Notes under the pieces: generated by a model
What the model saw: only the letters and a program-made list of their open reading frames with translations
Database searches by the model: none
What the model was told of the DNA's origin: nothing
Translations under genes and position numbers: made by a program
NCBI GenBank assembly: GCA_007570785.1
Contig: ML662442.1
Span: 28,686,724 to 28,750,723, forward strand
Reading direction: 5' to 3'
Source: Antilocapra americana
Taxonomy: Eukaryota > Chordata > Mammalia > Artiodactyla > Antilocapridae
Length of the DNA stretch: 64,000 nt
Part shown: positions 11,831 through 22,700 of the stretch, one piece after another
How the letters are laid out: every line of letters starts with the position of its first letter
Position numbering within the stretch: position 1 is the stretch's first letter

Positions 11831-13449
11831 GTTAATAGTTATTCATAAATAGACTTTAAAAAAGTTTAGGTTATATTTCTTTTAGAAATGTATGAAAATA
11901 CATATTACCACTCATGTTCATTACTAGATACATCAATCCTTGTTTTTTCAACATGATATGCAATAAATAGTTTTCATAGATGTGAAATATTTTGACTTTA
12001 ACTTATTTTCAATGAGTTGGAACATTTTTTCAAGATACTTATTGACTTATTCTATTTAAGTAGAAATAAAGACTAATTATGAAACAATTTTCTTATGTTC
12101 AAATCTAGTGTGTGGACACTTTTACCACATTTAAGTTATTTGAACATCTTCAACTTCTAATATAATATTATCCAAAGGTATAACATTTTTTTTGATCCAA
12201 ATAGATAGCTAGCTTTTCCAAAAGCATTTAATAGTTTGTTTTGTTCTCTGCTATAATCCCTTTAAAACTTCATTTTTCTTTAGCCTGCTTTGAGTCCATC
12301 TTAATAATGTACTTACATTTCCTTCTTAATTGTATTCTTATTTATACCTTATTTTATTAGCCAAGCTATAAGAAAACATTTGTCTAAAATTAAGTAGCAC
12401 TTGTAATAAAGAAAAGACAACAGACACAACTACACAATCTGTTCTTTCCAATTCAGTCCCTGTGATAAAATGTCAAGGAGTTTACATGGCCTAAAACTAG
12501 AGTGTGTATTTATACCCAATTACATAAATTCAAGATATCTAAACATAAAATATGTTCAGTCACTATTGGTCTACAATACAACTCTAAACATAAATGTTGA
12601 TATTTTCCAAAAAGTCAAAGTTAGTATTTGTTACTACAGGTCTTTAAACAACAAATTTTAAAAGGAAATGGGGAAAGTCAGCCAGCAATCAATTCAATAT
12701 GCTTGTGAATCCCACTGCGGGAGGAGACATTCATCATTCAGGAGTGAATAAACTCCTCATCCTGCTTCTACCAGGGGGCATCATTGGCCCAACAGTGAAC
12801 ATTAAAGGAAGATTGGAGTGAATTGCAGCTAGAGAATTAACAAGAGGAAATGAGAGAGAAGGAAAACATTGTTCTAATCATTCTTTGAGTCCTTATAATT
12901 ATGAAGTTATATCATTCCTTGAGGGTTATTATCATGATAACCTGCTTTATAATAGAGAGGAAGCTGGCAGATTAGGATAAGATATGTTGCTTCTGGGCTT
13001 GGATAAAAAGTAAATTTAGAAAAAAGTAGCAAGAAAATGATTTCTTTTGTAGAGAAACATCATTTTGACTTTAGCAATTCAGCAGTTGTTTATTAAGAGA
13101 AAATTGAGAACTAGAAGCCCTTTTCAAAGCAGTTTTGAGAAGATATATAGGAAATGGCAGCAAACTTTTTGTTTTGGTCATTTTTAATGGAATTGGACTC
13201 TTGATCATGTATTCTCCAGATGTTTATTACTATTATTGTTATTATAATTCAAATTAAATGCCTTTGGCATTGCTCCTTATGTTTAGAGTGGTTTATCCCT
13301 TTTTCAAATCCTACAATCACAGTTCCTAAGACTCAGTAACTGGTTGGAAAAATAAATTGACTTAGTCTTATAAATAAGTTTAAGATCTCGAATCCAAACT
13401 GTCTGCCAACATCCCTCTCCTTAAATTCATTTACATTCATATATAAATA
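11831..13449. other. No gene recognised
   Basis: A+T-rich. Parts of 11,831-12,360 may continue the preceding L1 relic but I cannot prove it. Confidence 0.4.
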
Positions 13450-14330
13450 TTTGTCACATTTATATTTTTTAAATAACACAGTAGTGAAAGTCACATAACA
13501 AAAAATTAATCCCTTTAAAGTAATTCAGTGGCATATACTACATTTATAATGTTGTACAACTATTACCTTTATCTAGTTTCAAAACATCTCACCATTCCCA
13601 AGTTAAAATCCATTATCCTTCAGGCAAGGTTCTCCCCACTGCCCTCTTCCTCAGGCAACCACAACTCTGTATTGTCTCTATGGACTTATCTTTTCTGGAT
13701 ATTTTATATAAATGGAGTCATACAATATAGGATCTTTTGTGTTAAGTTCTTTCATCTCAGAGGTTATCTATATTGTAGCATATATCAGTACTTCATCCAC
13801 TTTTATACCAGAATGACTTCTATTATATATATAAATATATATATACACACCAGAATTCATTCATTCATTTATCTGTTGATTGACACTTGGGCTGTTTCCA
13901 CCTATATGTGCCTGTTTGAATGCCTGTTAACAAAATTCTTTTTGGTATATACCTAGGAGTGGTATATGGTAATCCTATATTGAACTTTTTGAGGAATCAC
14001 CAATCTCTTTTACATGTAAGCTGAACCCTTCCCTATATTCTTATATATAGAATATATAAGGATTCTAATTTCTCCACATTTCTACCAGCATTTGTTGTTT
14101 TTCTTTTTTGTTGTTGTTGTTGCTGTTCTTTTGTTGTATGTGTGTTTTTAAATGTATACTCTAAATCTTAGTGGCTATGAAATGGTACCTCATTGTGAAT
14201 CTGACTTGGATTTCTCTAATAACTAATGAGGTAAACCATCTTTTCATGTGTTCACTGGCCAATTTTATGTATTTTAAGAAATGTCTATATAACATTTGTA
14301 TTCCTAGAAAATAAAGTTTTAAAATTTAGT
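13450..14330 (-). mobile_element. Old L1, 3' UTR and end of ORF2, antisense
   Basis: In antisense order: gtcacataacaaaaaattaa, gttgtacaactattaccttt, ctcttcctcaggcaaccaca, gacttatcttttctggatat, gttgattgacacttgggctg, tttctccacatttctaccag, aaatggtacctcattgtgaa, ccatcttttcatgtgttcac. This is the reverse complement of the L1 ORF2 end followed by its 3' UTR. A local TA-rich stretch and a TTG/GTT repeat (14,108-14,125) are embedded. The 142-codon frame at 13,528-13,956 is a chance frame in this UTR. Confidence 0.8.
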
Positions 14331-14414
14331 TTCTCTGTGATGATTCTTCTAACATCCATTCTATTTCTTTATCCTAAGAGCAAAAAAAAAAAAAGATTCT
14401 CACTGTTTTAATTT

Positions 14415-14418
14415 CCAT
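14415..14418. repeat. ERV target-site duplication, left copy (CCAT)
   Basis: CCAT directly precedes the 5' LTR and recurs directly after the 3' LTR (23,181-23,184). Four bases is the usual duplication length for gammaretroviruses. Confidence 0.8.
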
Positions 14419-14630
14419 TGAAGAGGAAAAGTAAAAATTTGACATAACCTCCTGCTCCTTCTGCCTCTGTAACTCAGCTTGTTCCTTGCAAAGTCTGGAT
14501 CATGTAGGTCATGTAGTCTCGGGAAGTGGGGACTCACAATACTAAGAACTGGAGTTTATCTCTTTCTCCCTTGTCCTGCTCTTTGCAATCGCCCAACCCC
14601 TGCAAACCCACCTAATCATGCCTGTCCATG

Positions 14631-14637
14631 TATAAAA
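14631..14637 (+). promoter_or_regulatory. TATA box of 5' LTR
   Basis: TATAAAA in gtccatgtataaaactctg. The homologous site in the 3' LTR is at 23,051-23,057 and is also intact. Confidence 0.75.
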
Positions 14638-14700
14638 CTCTGTAACCCTTTGTTCATGGCTCAGAACTTGGAGTGTTAACTCCTCTGGGCCCACTGGCAA

Positions 14701-14706
14701 AATAAA
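14701..14706 (+). terminator. Poly(A) signal AATAAA in 5' LTR
   Basis: AATAAA about 70 bp downstream of the TATA box, as expected for the R region. The aligned site in the 3' LTR reads gtaagaaatctcc and no longer contains the hexamer. Confidence 0.75.
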
Positions 14707-14770
14707 CTGAGTTCTCCAACTCTCTGAGTGAGGTGCTTGGTTTCTCGAGTACTGGTTTCTGCAACATTTC

Positions 14771-14788
14771 TGGAGGCCTCAGTGAGAT
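14771..14788 (+). other. Primer-binding site
   Basis: TGGAGGCCTCAGTGAGAT begins four bases after the LTR end, followed by tccaacc. The TGGAGGC start and the gattc-aacc end fit the 3' end of tRNA-Thr better than the tRNA-Pro type common in gammaretroviruses, but with about six mismatches over 25 bases by memory. The tRNA assignment is tentative; the position is firm. Confidence 0.7.
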
Positions 14789-14991
14789 TCCAACCATGGC
14801 AGCCCCTTGAGCCACTGGACTGGTGGCTCAGCTGAGTCAGAGTGGAGAAGCCCCGAGATGAATGAGGAGGCATGCCACCTGAGAGTATTCCAGGTTCTCT
14901 TTCGGACTGACATTCTGCCTCTGGATGGCTGAGCCCTGACCAGACTCATTGAAGGGACAGACCAACTCACCAGGAATGGCCACAGGATCAG

Positions 14992-14997
14992 GTAAGG
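14992..14997 (+). promoter_or_regulatory. Candidate leader splice donor
   Basis: ATCAG|GTAAGG is a near-consensus donor 225 bp downstream of the 5' LTR, the usual position for the donor used to make spliced env RNA in simple retroviruses. A weaker CAG|GTAGAA lies near 15,034. Confidence 0.6.
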
Positions 14998-15176
14998 CCC
15001 CAGGGCGAGTCCCCAGTCAGATCCTACCCTGACAGGTAGAAGAGGAGACATCACCTCCTTGGTGCTCCCAGGAAGGGCGCATCAGATAGGACCTGGGGAC
15101 TTGGGAAAAAGGAGGCATTGTAATAACCTCTGAGTGACTGTGTATGCATGATTGTTGACTGAAAGACATGAAAGTG

Positions 15177-15594
15177 AGCTTCACAGTCCTCAGACTATGG
15201 GGCCTGAGAGGGTCCAAAACCTGCGGTTCCATGACAACCTCATAAGGCTGGAAAGGCGGTGCCCCTCTCTGGGGGATTTGATCCCTCCCTGCAAGTCTGG
15301 TCCAGGTTGGGGGTTTATACCGACCTACCTGCCAATGCCAAGAGGCATCTTAAATCTCCCTTGGGAGAGTGGCGGCCTGATTCACTAGTGCTTCAGGCTC
15401 AATTGTACGGCTTCACAGCCTTCATAGCTATGGAGTCCAAGTGGGCCCTAATTTGTGGTTCCATGGTGACCTCATACAGCTCAAGGCAGTACCTGCCTCT
15501 GGGGGACCCAGTCCCTCCCTACGAGACAGATCTGTATCAGGGGTTTATAGTGATCTGACAGTGCTAGGAGGCACCTAAATTCCCCCCCAGGGAT
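15177..15594 (+). repeat. Diverged direct duplication in ERV leader (period about 229 bp)
   Basis: Unit A (about 15,177-15,365) and unit B (about 15,406-15,594) align over their length: gcttcacagtcctcagactatgg versus the matching block at 15,407; ggttccatgacaacctcata versus ggttccatggtgacctcata; ctctgggggatttgatccct versus ctctgggggacccagtccct; gggtttatac versus gggtttatag; then ccaagaggcat versus ctaggaggcac. Identity is roughly two thirds by eye. This is non-coding leader sequence between the splice donor and gag. Confidence 0.75.
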
Positions 15595-15759
15595 GTGGCC
15601 AAGAAGGCACCTGGATGGTCTCCTCTTTTGAGGGAGCACCCATGCTTGATTGTCCTTATGCCATCGACTCAGGGCAGGATACACAGGGAGGGAGAAATTA
15701 TTGGTTACTGGTTATTCTTCTGTTGACTGACTCCTTGAGCTGACATCTAAGAGAATACT

Positions 15760-15935
15760 GCTTTGTCACTTCAGTCATGTCTGACTCTGTGAGACCCCAG
15801 AGATGGCAGCCCACCAGGCTCCGCTTTCCCTGGGATTCTCCAGGCAAGAACACTGGAATGGGTTGCCATTTCCTTCTCCAATGTATGAAAGTGAAAAGTG
15901 AAAGTGAAGTCACTCAGTCGTGTCTGACTCTTCGG
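15760..15935 (-). mobile_element. Bov-A2-type SINE inside ERV leader
   Basis: Antisense BovA monomer (cagtcatgtctgactctgtg, cagcccaccaggctccgctt, gaacactggaatgggttgcc) followed by the linker gaaagtgaaaagtgaaagtg and the start of a second monomer that stops at gtctgactcttcgg. The insertion is younger than the provirus and separates the leader from gag. Confidence 0.93.
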
Positions 15936-15982
15936 GATTAGGTTTTCCTTAATATCCTGCCAGGTAGATTGCATTTGTCAAC

Positions 15983-17500
15983 ATGGGTGGAAGTTCCTCT
16001 AAGCCAAAAGTTTTAGATTGCATGATAAAGAACTTTAAGAAGGGTTTTTTAGGAGATATGGAGTCAAGATGATCCCCAGGAAGCTTTGTAACTTATGTGA
16101 GCTCGACTGGCCATCCTTTGATATTGGATGGCTGCCAGAGGACACTGCACTGCCCACTGTCCAAGAAGTACACCAGGTAGTCACTGGAACTTCAGGACAT
16201 CCAGATCAGTTTCCATACATAGACTCCTGGCTTCTAATAGCACAGACCCTGCCCTCATGGGAAAGATTTTGCATGAACGGACAAGGACAGAGTAGGGTAT
16301 TTGTGGCCCAACCACTCAGAAAAAAGAAAGAAGAAGAGGAAAAAAACTATATTCCAGGGAGATCTAGTGGAAGACCCTTACTGCCCCCACCATACATTCC
16401 CCTGTCTTCACAAGCCCCAGCACAGCCAGTGCCAGACACACTGCCAGACAGTCCACCTCCCTTCATGTCCCCCACACCAACTCATAAGCAAAACTCCAGC
16501 CCTGAGCCAGTAGGGAAGTGGCTCCATTCATCCCAGCAATCTAACCAGCTGGCTGTGGCCTGTCAGATGCCACTGCAAAACCTCAAGGTCCTCAAAAAGT
16601 GAATGAGGATGGCTCAGTCCAATCTGGTCTCTCTATCCTCTATTACCAGCCCTTCAGCACTACTGATCTGCTAAAATGGAAACACCATAACCCAGCATAC
16701 TCTCATAAATCACAGGCCATGACTGGCCTCCTAGAGTCCATTTTCCATACCCATCAGCCTACATGGGACAACTGTCACCAGCTCCTTATGTCTCTCTTCA
16801 CCACTGAAGAAAGGTGACACATATTGACAGAAGCCCAAAAGCAGCTCCAAGGCCAGGCTTCACAGAGGTCTTAGTTGTAGAAAGATGGGCACAAGAAGTG
16901 ATGTCAGAAAAGAGACGTAATTGGGGTTTCAATACAAGAGAAGGATAAGAAACCATGGGTTGCTACCATGATGCCCTTTTACATGGACTACGAGCAGAAG
17001 CCAAAAATCCCACCAGTATGTCCAAAATTACAATGATAATCCAAAAGCCGGATGAGACTCCCACCGATTTCTATGAAAGACTACGTGAAGTATCCTAGTA
17101 ATACACCCATTCAACCCTGAGACACCAGAGAATCAATGGATGATTAACACTGGCTTTGAGGCTCAATCCTGTGCGTCTAATAAAACCTCCAAAAACTGGA
17201 AGGCTTCACTGGGATGAATGTCACACAGTTCCTAGAGGTAGCAAATAAAGTCCTTGTGAACCGAGACCATGAAACCCAGCAAGAAACAGATAAAAAAAAA
17301 TGAAACAGAAAGCAGCCCTGCTAGCAGGAGCATTGAGGAGCTCCGATCAAGTGAAATAGACTATTCCCTCGTGGAAAGGGGAAACTAAGAAGAGACCACC
17401 ACTACGCCATGACCAGAGTGCCTACTTCAAAGAGACTGGACACTGGAGGAATGAGTGCCCCCATCGCAGAAGGACATCTACAGGGTTGAAGAAGTTCAGT
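15983..17500 (+). pseudogene. gag: ERV gag pseudogene (MA-p12-CA-NC)
   Basis: The ATG at 15,983 starts MGGSSS, a myristoylation-type matrix N-terminus; a frame change near 16,065 interrupts it at once. The next frame (16,069-16,602) holds the matrix core (CELDWPSFDIGW), then a proline-rich p12-like segment with the late-domain motif PPPY (about 16,387-16,398). Frame 16,599-16,817 is the start of capsid (YYQPFSTTDLLKWK, HQPTWDNCHQLL). Beyond 16,818 capsid continues in several frames with stops (PENQWMINTGFEAQ near 17,130). The nucleocapsid knuckle at about 17,417-17,458 reads SAYFKETGHWRNEC: the histidine and last cysteine remain but the first two cysteine positions are serine and phenylalanine. 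No intact Gag can be made. Confidence 0.92.
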
Positions 17501-17589
17501 TGACCCAATAAAGAAAGATACCAGTGTGAGCTGGCTGTCTAAAACCTTATCAGCCTGGCAGGAGCAGAAACAGACTAGGGAAGACCCAG

Positions 17590-17853
17590 CTCCCTGATCC
17601 TGGGCCCCCAGGAGCCCATAGTCATGATGAAAGCAGGGGCCAATCAATGGCTTTTATAGTGGATACCACAGCTGAACACTCTGTGATAACCACACCTGTG
17701 ACTCCCCTCACAGGCCAAACAGCAACTATTGTTGTGGTTACAGGGCACATGGCAGCCAACTCATTCTGCAAGGCCCGTTCGTGTCAGCTAGGGGGCCATC
17801 TGGTGACTCATGAAAATCCCCCCAGACTGCTAAAAGAATTCCCTGATGTCTAG
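17590..17853 (+). pseudogene. pro: ERV protease pseudogene
   Basis: Aspartic protease remnant. The frame changes just before 17,647. Frame 17,647-17,853 shows the active-site region as FIVDTTAEHSV, where the family has DTGA, so the glycine next to the catalytic aspartate is replaced by threonine. It goes on through GQTATIVVVTGHMA and SCQLGGHLVTHE, then passes abruptly into sequence that belongs to the pol start, so the C-terminal part of the protease, with its conserved GRD-type segment, appears deleted near 17,812. Confidence 0.88.
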
Positions 17854-19260
17854 GCAGAGAAGGGGCCCCCAGGTTTGGCAAAAAAAATATGCCCCCATTG
17901 TAGTGGACCTAAGGCTGGAGCTACTCCTGTTAGACAGAAACGATATCCAGTACCACAAGAGGTACACCTGGGAATTTGGGACCACATCCAGTGCCTATGA
18001 GATGCCAAGATCCTAACTGAATGTCAGTCTCCCTGGAACACTTTGCTCTCATCAGTCAAAAAGTCTGGAGGCAATGATTACCACCCCATCCAGGACCTCC
18101 ACTCCGTCAACAGTGCAGTGATCACCATCCATTCAGTGATCCCAAATCCCTACACTCTCCTGAGTCTCTTACCCACTCAGGCAAGCTGGTTCACCTGCCT
18201 CGATCTCAAGGATGCATTCCTCTGCCTCCAGCTGTTACCAGCCAGCCAGCCAGCCCTTGTTTGCCTTTGAAGGCAAAGACCAACACACCGGGGGAAAGAC
18301 ACAGCTGACTTGGACCCGACTGCCACAAGGCTTCAAAAATTCATCTACCCCATCTGGTGAAGCCCTGGCTGCAGATGTCACTGCCTTTCCCAGAGAAACT
18401 TTCACCTGCACCCTACTCCAGTACATGGATGACCTGTTGCTACCCAGTCCCACCCAATGGGCCTGCTGGAGAGGCACCATACTCTGTTGGCTTTACTCTC
18501 CACCATAGGGTACAAGGTGTCATGAGAAAAGGCTCAGATCTGCAGACAGGAGGTCACGTACCTCGGGTTTGTCATCTCAAAAGGGCATTGGGCACTTGGA
18601 CAAGAGAGGAAGCAAGCCATCTGTTCAATACCTTGGCCAAACACCAAGAAAGACGTCTGTGAGTTCCTTGGGGCTATCAGATTTTGCCAGATCTCGATAC
18701 CAGGTGTTTGTGAAGTTGCTAGGCCTTTGTTTAAAGCCACAGCAGGGTCTGGTAAGGACCCCCTGGAGTGGAGACCTGAATTGGAAAAGGCCTCCAAGGA
18801 GATAAAGAGACTCTTAACCAGCACTCCAGCATTAGGGCTGCCAGATGTGACACAGGACTTTAACCTCTTTGTACATGAGAGAGGTCACACTGCACTGAGG
18901 GTCCTCACACCAACAGTTGGGCCATGGTAGTGCCCGGTCACACACCCGTCCAAACGACTGGATCCAGTGGCCACAGGATGGCCACCATGCCTCTGGGCAT
19001 CAGCTGCCACTGCGGTTTTGGTCAGAGAAGCAGATAAGCTTACTCTAGGACAAAATATAAATGCAAAGGTTCCCCATGCTGTTACTGCCCTGGTGAACAG
19101 CCAGGGGCATAAATGGCTGATCAGCTCCAGGATGATTCACTATCAAGCACTTCTCTGTGAAAACCCACAGATCCAACCTGAGACTGTGTGGATGCTGAAC
19201 CCCACCACTTTTTACCTACAGAAGCAGGAACCCCTTATCGTAACTGTTAGGAGGTCATAG
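17854..19260 (+). pseudogene. pol: ERV reverse transcriptase pseudogene
   Basis: Gammaretroviral RT in several frames. Fingers/palm: SPWNT-type block near 18,030, DLHSVN, then motif A as [13 protein letters not shown] (about 18,200-18,235); a frameshift of one base in the LLPASQPA region follows. Frame 18,212-18,508 has LPQGFKNS (motif B type) and the catalytic motif YMDDLLL at about 18,422-18,442, so the catalytic aspartates are still encoded. Thumb/connection continue in frames 18,727-18,930 (PALGLPDVTQDFNLFVHE) and 18,967-19,260 (EADKLTLGQN, VPHAVTAL, LLCENPQIQ). Stops and frameshifts separate each piece. Confidence 0.92.
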
Positions 19261-19780
19261 ATGAAATTTACTTGAGCAGGCCAGACCTGATGGACATTCC
19301 CCTCCAAAACCCAGAACTGGAACTGTTCACTGACAGAAGCAGTCTCATCCAAGAGGGGCAGCACAAAGCAGGCTATGCCATAACAACAACTCCAAGACAG
19401 TAAACGCTAAGACCCTGCCTCAAGGGTGGTCAGCACGATGGTCTGAGCTATGGGCACTCACACAGGTGTTAAGACATGCTGAAAGGAAACGCATCAACAT
19501 CCATACCGGTTCAAGGTATGCCTTTGCTACTTTACATGTTCATGGAGCCATTTATAAAGAAAGGGGACTATTGACAGCAGTGGGGAAGGATATTAAAAAC
19601 AAAAAGTAAATCCTTCAGCTGTCAGAAGCAGTCTGGAAGCCTTCCCAAGTGGCAGTTATCCAATGTAAAGACCATCAGTGAGGAACTGATCCAGTCAGCA
19701 AAGGAAATCAGTTGGCTGACCAGGCAGCCAAAGAGGCAGCGACTCAGCCAAGCCCCACAGTGGGCCTTGAGTCGATCTTT
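19261..19780 (+). pseudogene. pol: ERV RNase H pseudogene
   Basis: RNase H remnant: [13 protein letters not shown] near 19,322 keeps the first aspartate but has arginine for the usual glycine; [15 protein letters not shown] near 19,446 keeps the glutamate; [15 protein letters not shown] near 19,501 has glycine where the family has the third catalytic aspartate. Downstream KDHQ (about 19,669) and ADQAAKEAA are recognisable. A stop at about 19,399 interrupts the frame. Confidence 0.88.
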
Positions 19781-20996
19781 AAGGTTGTCTTGGCAACAGA
19801 ATTACCTCCATCCCCAAGATATACCAAGGAAGATGATCAATGAGCCCTAAATGAGGGAGGAATAAAAGAAAAGGAGGGCTGGTGGAAGCTCCCAAACCAA
19901 AGACTCTTTGTCCCCAGTAATATAGCAGTCCAACTGGTAAAACGACGTCATGAGACAACTTATTTAGGAAAAACTGCACTGGAGAGCTTACTGAGCTGCT
20001 ACTATTTCATTCCTAAGCTCCCAACGCTGTGTGCCCAGATCAGTGCTAGATGTGTGACTTGTGCACAAAACAACGCCAGCCCAGGACCAAGACCCAACCC
20101 AGGGGTGCAGACAGTTGGGGCACTGCCCTTTGAAGATCTGAAGTCAAGCCCTATAGGAGCTGTAAGTATTTACTTGTGGTAGTCTGCAGCTACTAGGGAT
20201 GGACTGAAGCCTACCTCAAGTGCACTGAATGGGCATGAGAAGTGACCAAGGCCCCACTAAGAGACATGGGCTTCCTCTCTCTGTAGGGTCTGACAGTGGG
20301 CCAGCTTTTGTGTCTGAGACAATCCAAACTTTACTCAGGACACTGGGAATCAAATGGAAGCTTCACACTGCTTACAGATCACACAGCTCAGAGAAAGTTG
20401 AATGCATAAATCAGACCCTCAAGACTTCACTAGCTAAATTCTGTCAGTAGACCCAGTTATCTTGGGTTGATATGTTACCCCTAGCCTTACTCTGAGTTTG
20501 ATGCACCCTGGGGTCCTCAGGCTATTCTGCCTTTGAGATCTTATATGGGAGAACAACCCCAGTGATAGGAAAACTCAAGGGAAACCCCCAATAACTGCTG
20601 ACCTTGAGATGTCTTGACACCTCCAGGCCCTGGGAAAAGTCTTCAACCATATCGCCTGAGAAATCTCAGAAAGGACACTCATTCCTTTGGACAACTGGGT
20701 TCATCCCTATCATCCAGGAGATGAGGTATGGGTTAAAGACTGGTAAAAGGAACCACTTCAGCCAGTTTGGACAGGTCCTCACATGGTCATCCTGGCAATC
20801 CCTACTGCTGTTAAAGTTTTCTGGCATCATCCCTTGGATCTACCACACCAGAGTCAAGAAGGCAGCAGCTTCCTGTGATGAGGACACTTGGAAAACAGTT
20901 CGGGACCCCCATAATCCCCCTAAAGTCTGGTTCCAAAAACAACAGCCATCACCCATGAAGGATGCTGAGCCCTGTTCTAGTCACTCCAGAAGCTGA
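19781..20996 (+). pseudogene. pol: ERV integrase pseudogene
   Basis: N-terminal zinc domain near 19,945-20,075: HETTY, where the second histidine of HxxxH is tyrosine, and CVTCAQNN keeping the CxxC. The start of the catalytic core (20,130-20,230) is scrambled and stopped; the rest is well preserved in frame 20,229-20,450 (LPLSVGSDSGPAFVSE, LGIKWKLHTAYR, SSEKVECINQTLK), keeping the second aspartate and the glutamate of the DDE set. The C-terminal domain (about 20,696-20,815) shows HPYHPGDEVWVKDW and PVWTGPHMVILAIPTAV in another frame. Pol ends near 20,996. Confidence 0.9.
20271..20286 (+). promoter_or_regulatory. Possible env splice acceptor
   Basis: cttcctctctctgtag|g is a pyrimidine-rich acceptor with a cactaag branch-like sequence about 20 bases upstream, inside the integrase core. 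Together with the donor at 14,992 it could have produced env RNA, although acceptors nearer the env start are usual. Prediction only. Confidence 0.35.
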
Positions 20997-20998
20997 CT

Positions 20999-21090
20999 AG
21001 TCAATGCATGACAGAAGCTTGATGGTTCTTCAGCCTTCCTCCAGCCACACTCTGGCATCCGGCTGGTCAATGCATGGCAGAAGCTTGAGG
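20999..21090 (+). repeat. Short direct repeat at pol/env junction
   Basis: gtcaatgcatgacagaagct at 20,999-21,018 and gtcaatgcatggcagaagct at 21,065-21,084 are near-identical, 66 bp apart. A third related copy, aatgcatgacagaagc, lies at 22,809-22,824, just before the polypurine tract. Confidence 0.8.
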
Positions 21091-21094
21091 ATCT

Positions 21095-22700
21095 GGCTGT
21101 AAAAATACCAATGGATTTTTATTGTCAACCCTGATTGGCATTATTGCTGTGCTCTTCGCTATAGGACTAGCTTCAGTCGCACCCAAGGACTGAGATTTGG
21201 ATCAGAATCTGTGGTTAGCTGTCTGTTATCTCACTGTAGTGGGAAGCCACATTCTTATTAGATGTCTCTTATGATAGATTCTCCCTACTGACTAAATTGC
21301 TCACAGTATAGCTGAACCCCCTTCATGATAGGCTCAGTTGCTATAGCCATGACAGCCCAAAGATGGGGAGAAAACCTTTTGTTAGTGTTCAGTTATCTGT
21401 TATGTGCAGGCTGCTTTGCAGGCTTTTAGTGTCCTTTGCTGTTACAGATGGTGACATTCCTTATCTATCATATATCTGTCAACATTACAGCCAACTCCTG
21501 GAAAATCACTTACTTAACCATCATCTAGAACAATGTATAGATAGCCAGTCCTATAGGCCAATCACCTACTGCCTTCATAACCATGCGATGTATATCCAGG
21601 GGCCTGGGTGCCAAAGATGTTTTCAAGTTATGCCCCCCACTGCCACCACCTTTCTCCTAGAGGATCCAAACCCCAGACAGTATCTCGAAACCATGGCATT
21701 GCCATCATGCCCCTGTGCCTCCATCTACCCCCAAATGCCATACAGACGTTAGAACCCAGAACAGGTGTCTGTCTGCCAAAGAAGTGGAAAAACCTACTAG
21801 ATAGTGACAATAATGCAGACAAACAAAATCATGGACCAACTCTACCCTAAAAACTCAGGCTCTGCCTGTTGGCAGTACAACTCAGTTTACAGAGTTAACT
21901 CCCCCTTAAACCCTCGTCTATACCAGGTTCTCAGCGCAACTCATCACCTTCTTAATGACATCAACCCCCAGCTGACCAGGGATTGCTGGCTTTGCTTATC
22001 CTTAGGAATCCCATGGTACTTAGCTACACTGGTATCATTAAATAATTCAACAGCCATGGGAACTCCTATAGGCCACCCTTACAAAGGCCAGTCTTAAGGA
22101 CAATTGAGTTAATGCAAAAGGCTCCAAACTGTTTCACAAATGATGGAACAACTGAACTAAGAGACAATTTAACCAGGGACGAATGTATTCAAACTTTAAA
22201 AGGTGAGTGGCCTGCTCATCCTCCCACAAACACAATATGGTACCACCTCCATCAAGTCCTTGTGTTTGTGGGACAGATGCTCACTTATGTCTGCCAGTCA
22301 GGTGGACGGGTATCTGCACCTTAGCCTTCCTCACTGCCCAGATGAACACTGTCCCTTATGACCAGACTCTCACCGTACCTCTGGCAGCACATATGTGGTC
22401 AAAAAGAGCCATCCAATTTATTCCCCTACTATTTGGCCTGAGAATTATGTCTGGGATAGGCATGGGAATACGAGGAATTGCTTCATCAACCACCTTCTGT
22501 AAACCTATCAGGAATAGTCAGGGTACAGCTAAGGGAACAAATCATATAAAGGAGAGAGGAACTAACAAATTCTTGGGGTAATTGGAACAATATCTGGATC
22601 TGGGCATTGTGGCTTCTCCCTTTAACCAGTCCTCTCTTAATTTATTTTGCAGTGCTCTTGTTTGGCCCTTGTATTCTCAATGCTATCACCAGTTCATAAC
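21095..22700 (+). pseudogene. env: ERV envelope pseudogene (SU and TM)
   Basis: A hydrophobic stretch of about 22 residues ending APKD and a stop lies at 21,113-21,193, probably the remains of the signal peptide. SU remnants follow in frames 21,363-21,752 (cysteine-rich) and 21,804-22,097, which contains CWLC at about 21,991-22,002, the SU isomerase-type motif of gammaretroviral envelopes, and NNS glycosylation-type sites. The SU/TM border is near 22,400 (SKRAIQF), where the usual basic cleavage motif is incomplete. A fusion-peptide-like glycine-rich segment ends near 22,490 and is followed directly by the membrane-proximal part and a hydrophobic anchor (about 22,595-22,690, ending FGPCILNAI). 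The central TM ectodomain is missing. Stops and frameshifts are frequent. Confidence 0.87.

Larger units (their letters stand above)
14419..14766 (+). repeat. 5' LTR
   Basis: 348 bp, beginning TGAAGAGGAAAAG and ending GCAACA, giving the canonical TG...CA. It aligns end to end with 22,839-23,180. It holds a TATA box (14,631-14,637) and an AATAAA signal (14,701-14,706), placing the U3/R boundary near 14,660. This copy keeps the better-preserved regulatory signals of the pair. Confidence 0.95.

Noticed and set aside
13528..13956. 142-codon frame as a membrane protein
   Set aside because: It lies within an antisense L1 3' UTR; hydrophobic chance frames are common in A+T-rich sequence.
16069..16602. 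177-codon open frame as a host gene
   Set aside because: Its content (matrix core, proline-rich segment with PPPY) and its place between a retroviral leader and capsid identify it as broken gag.
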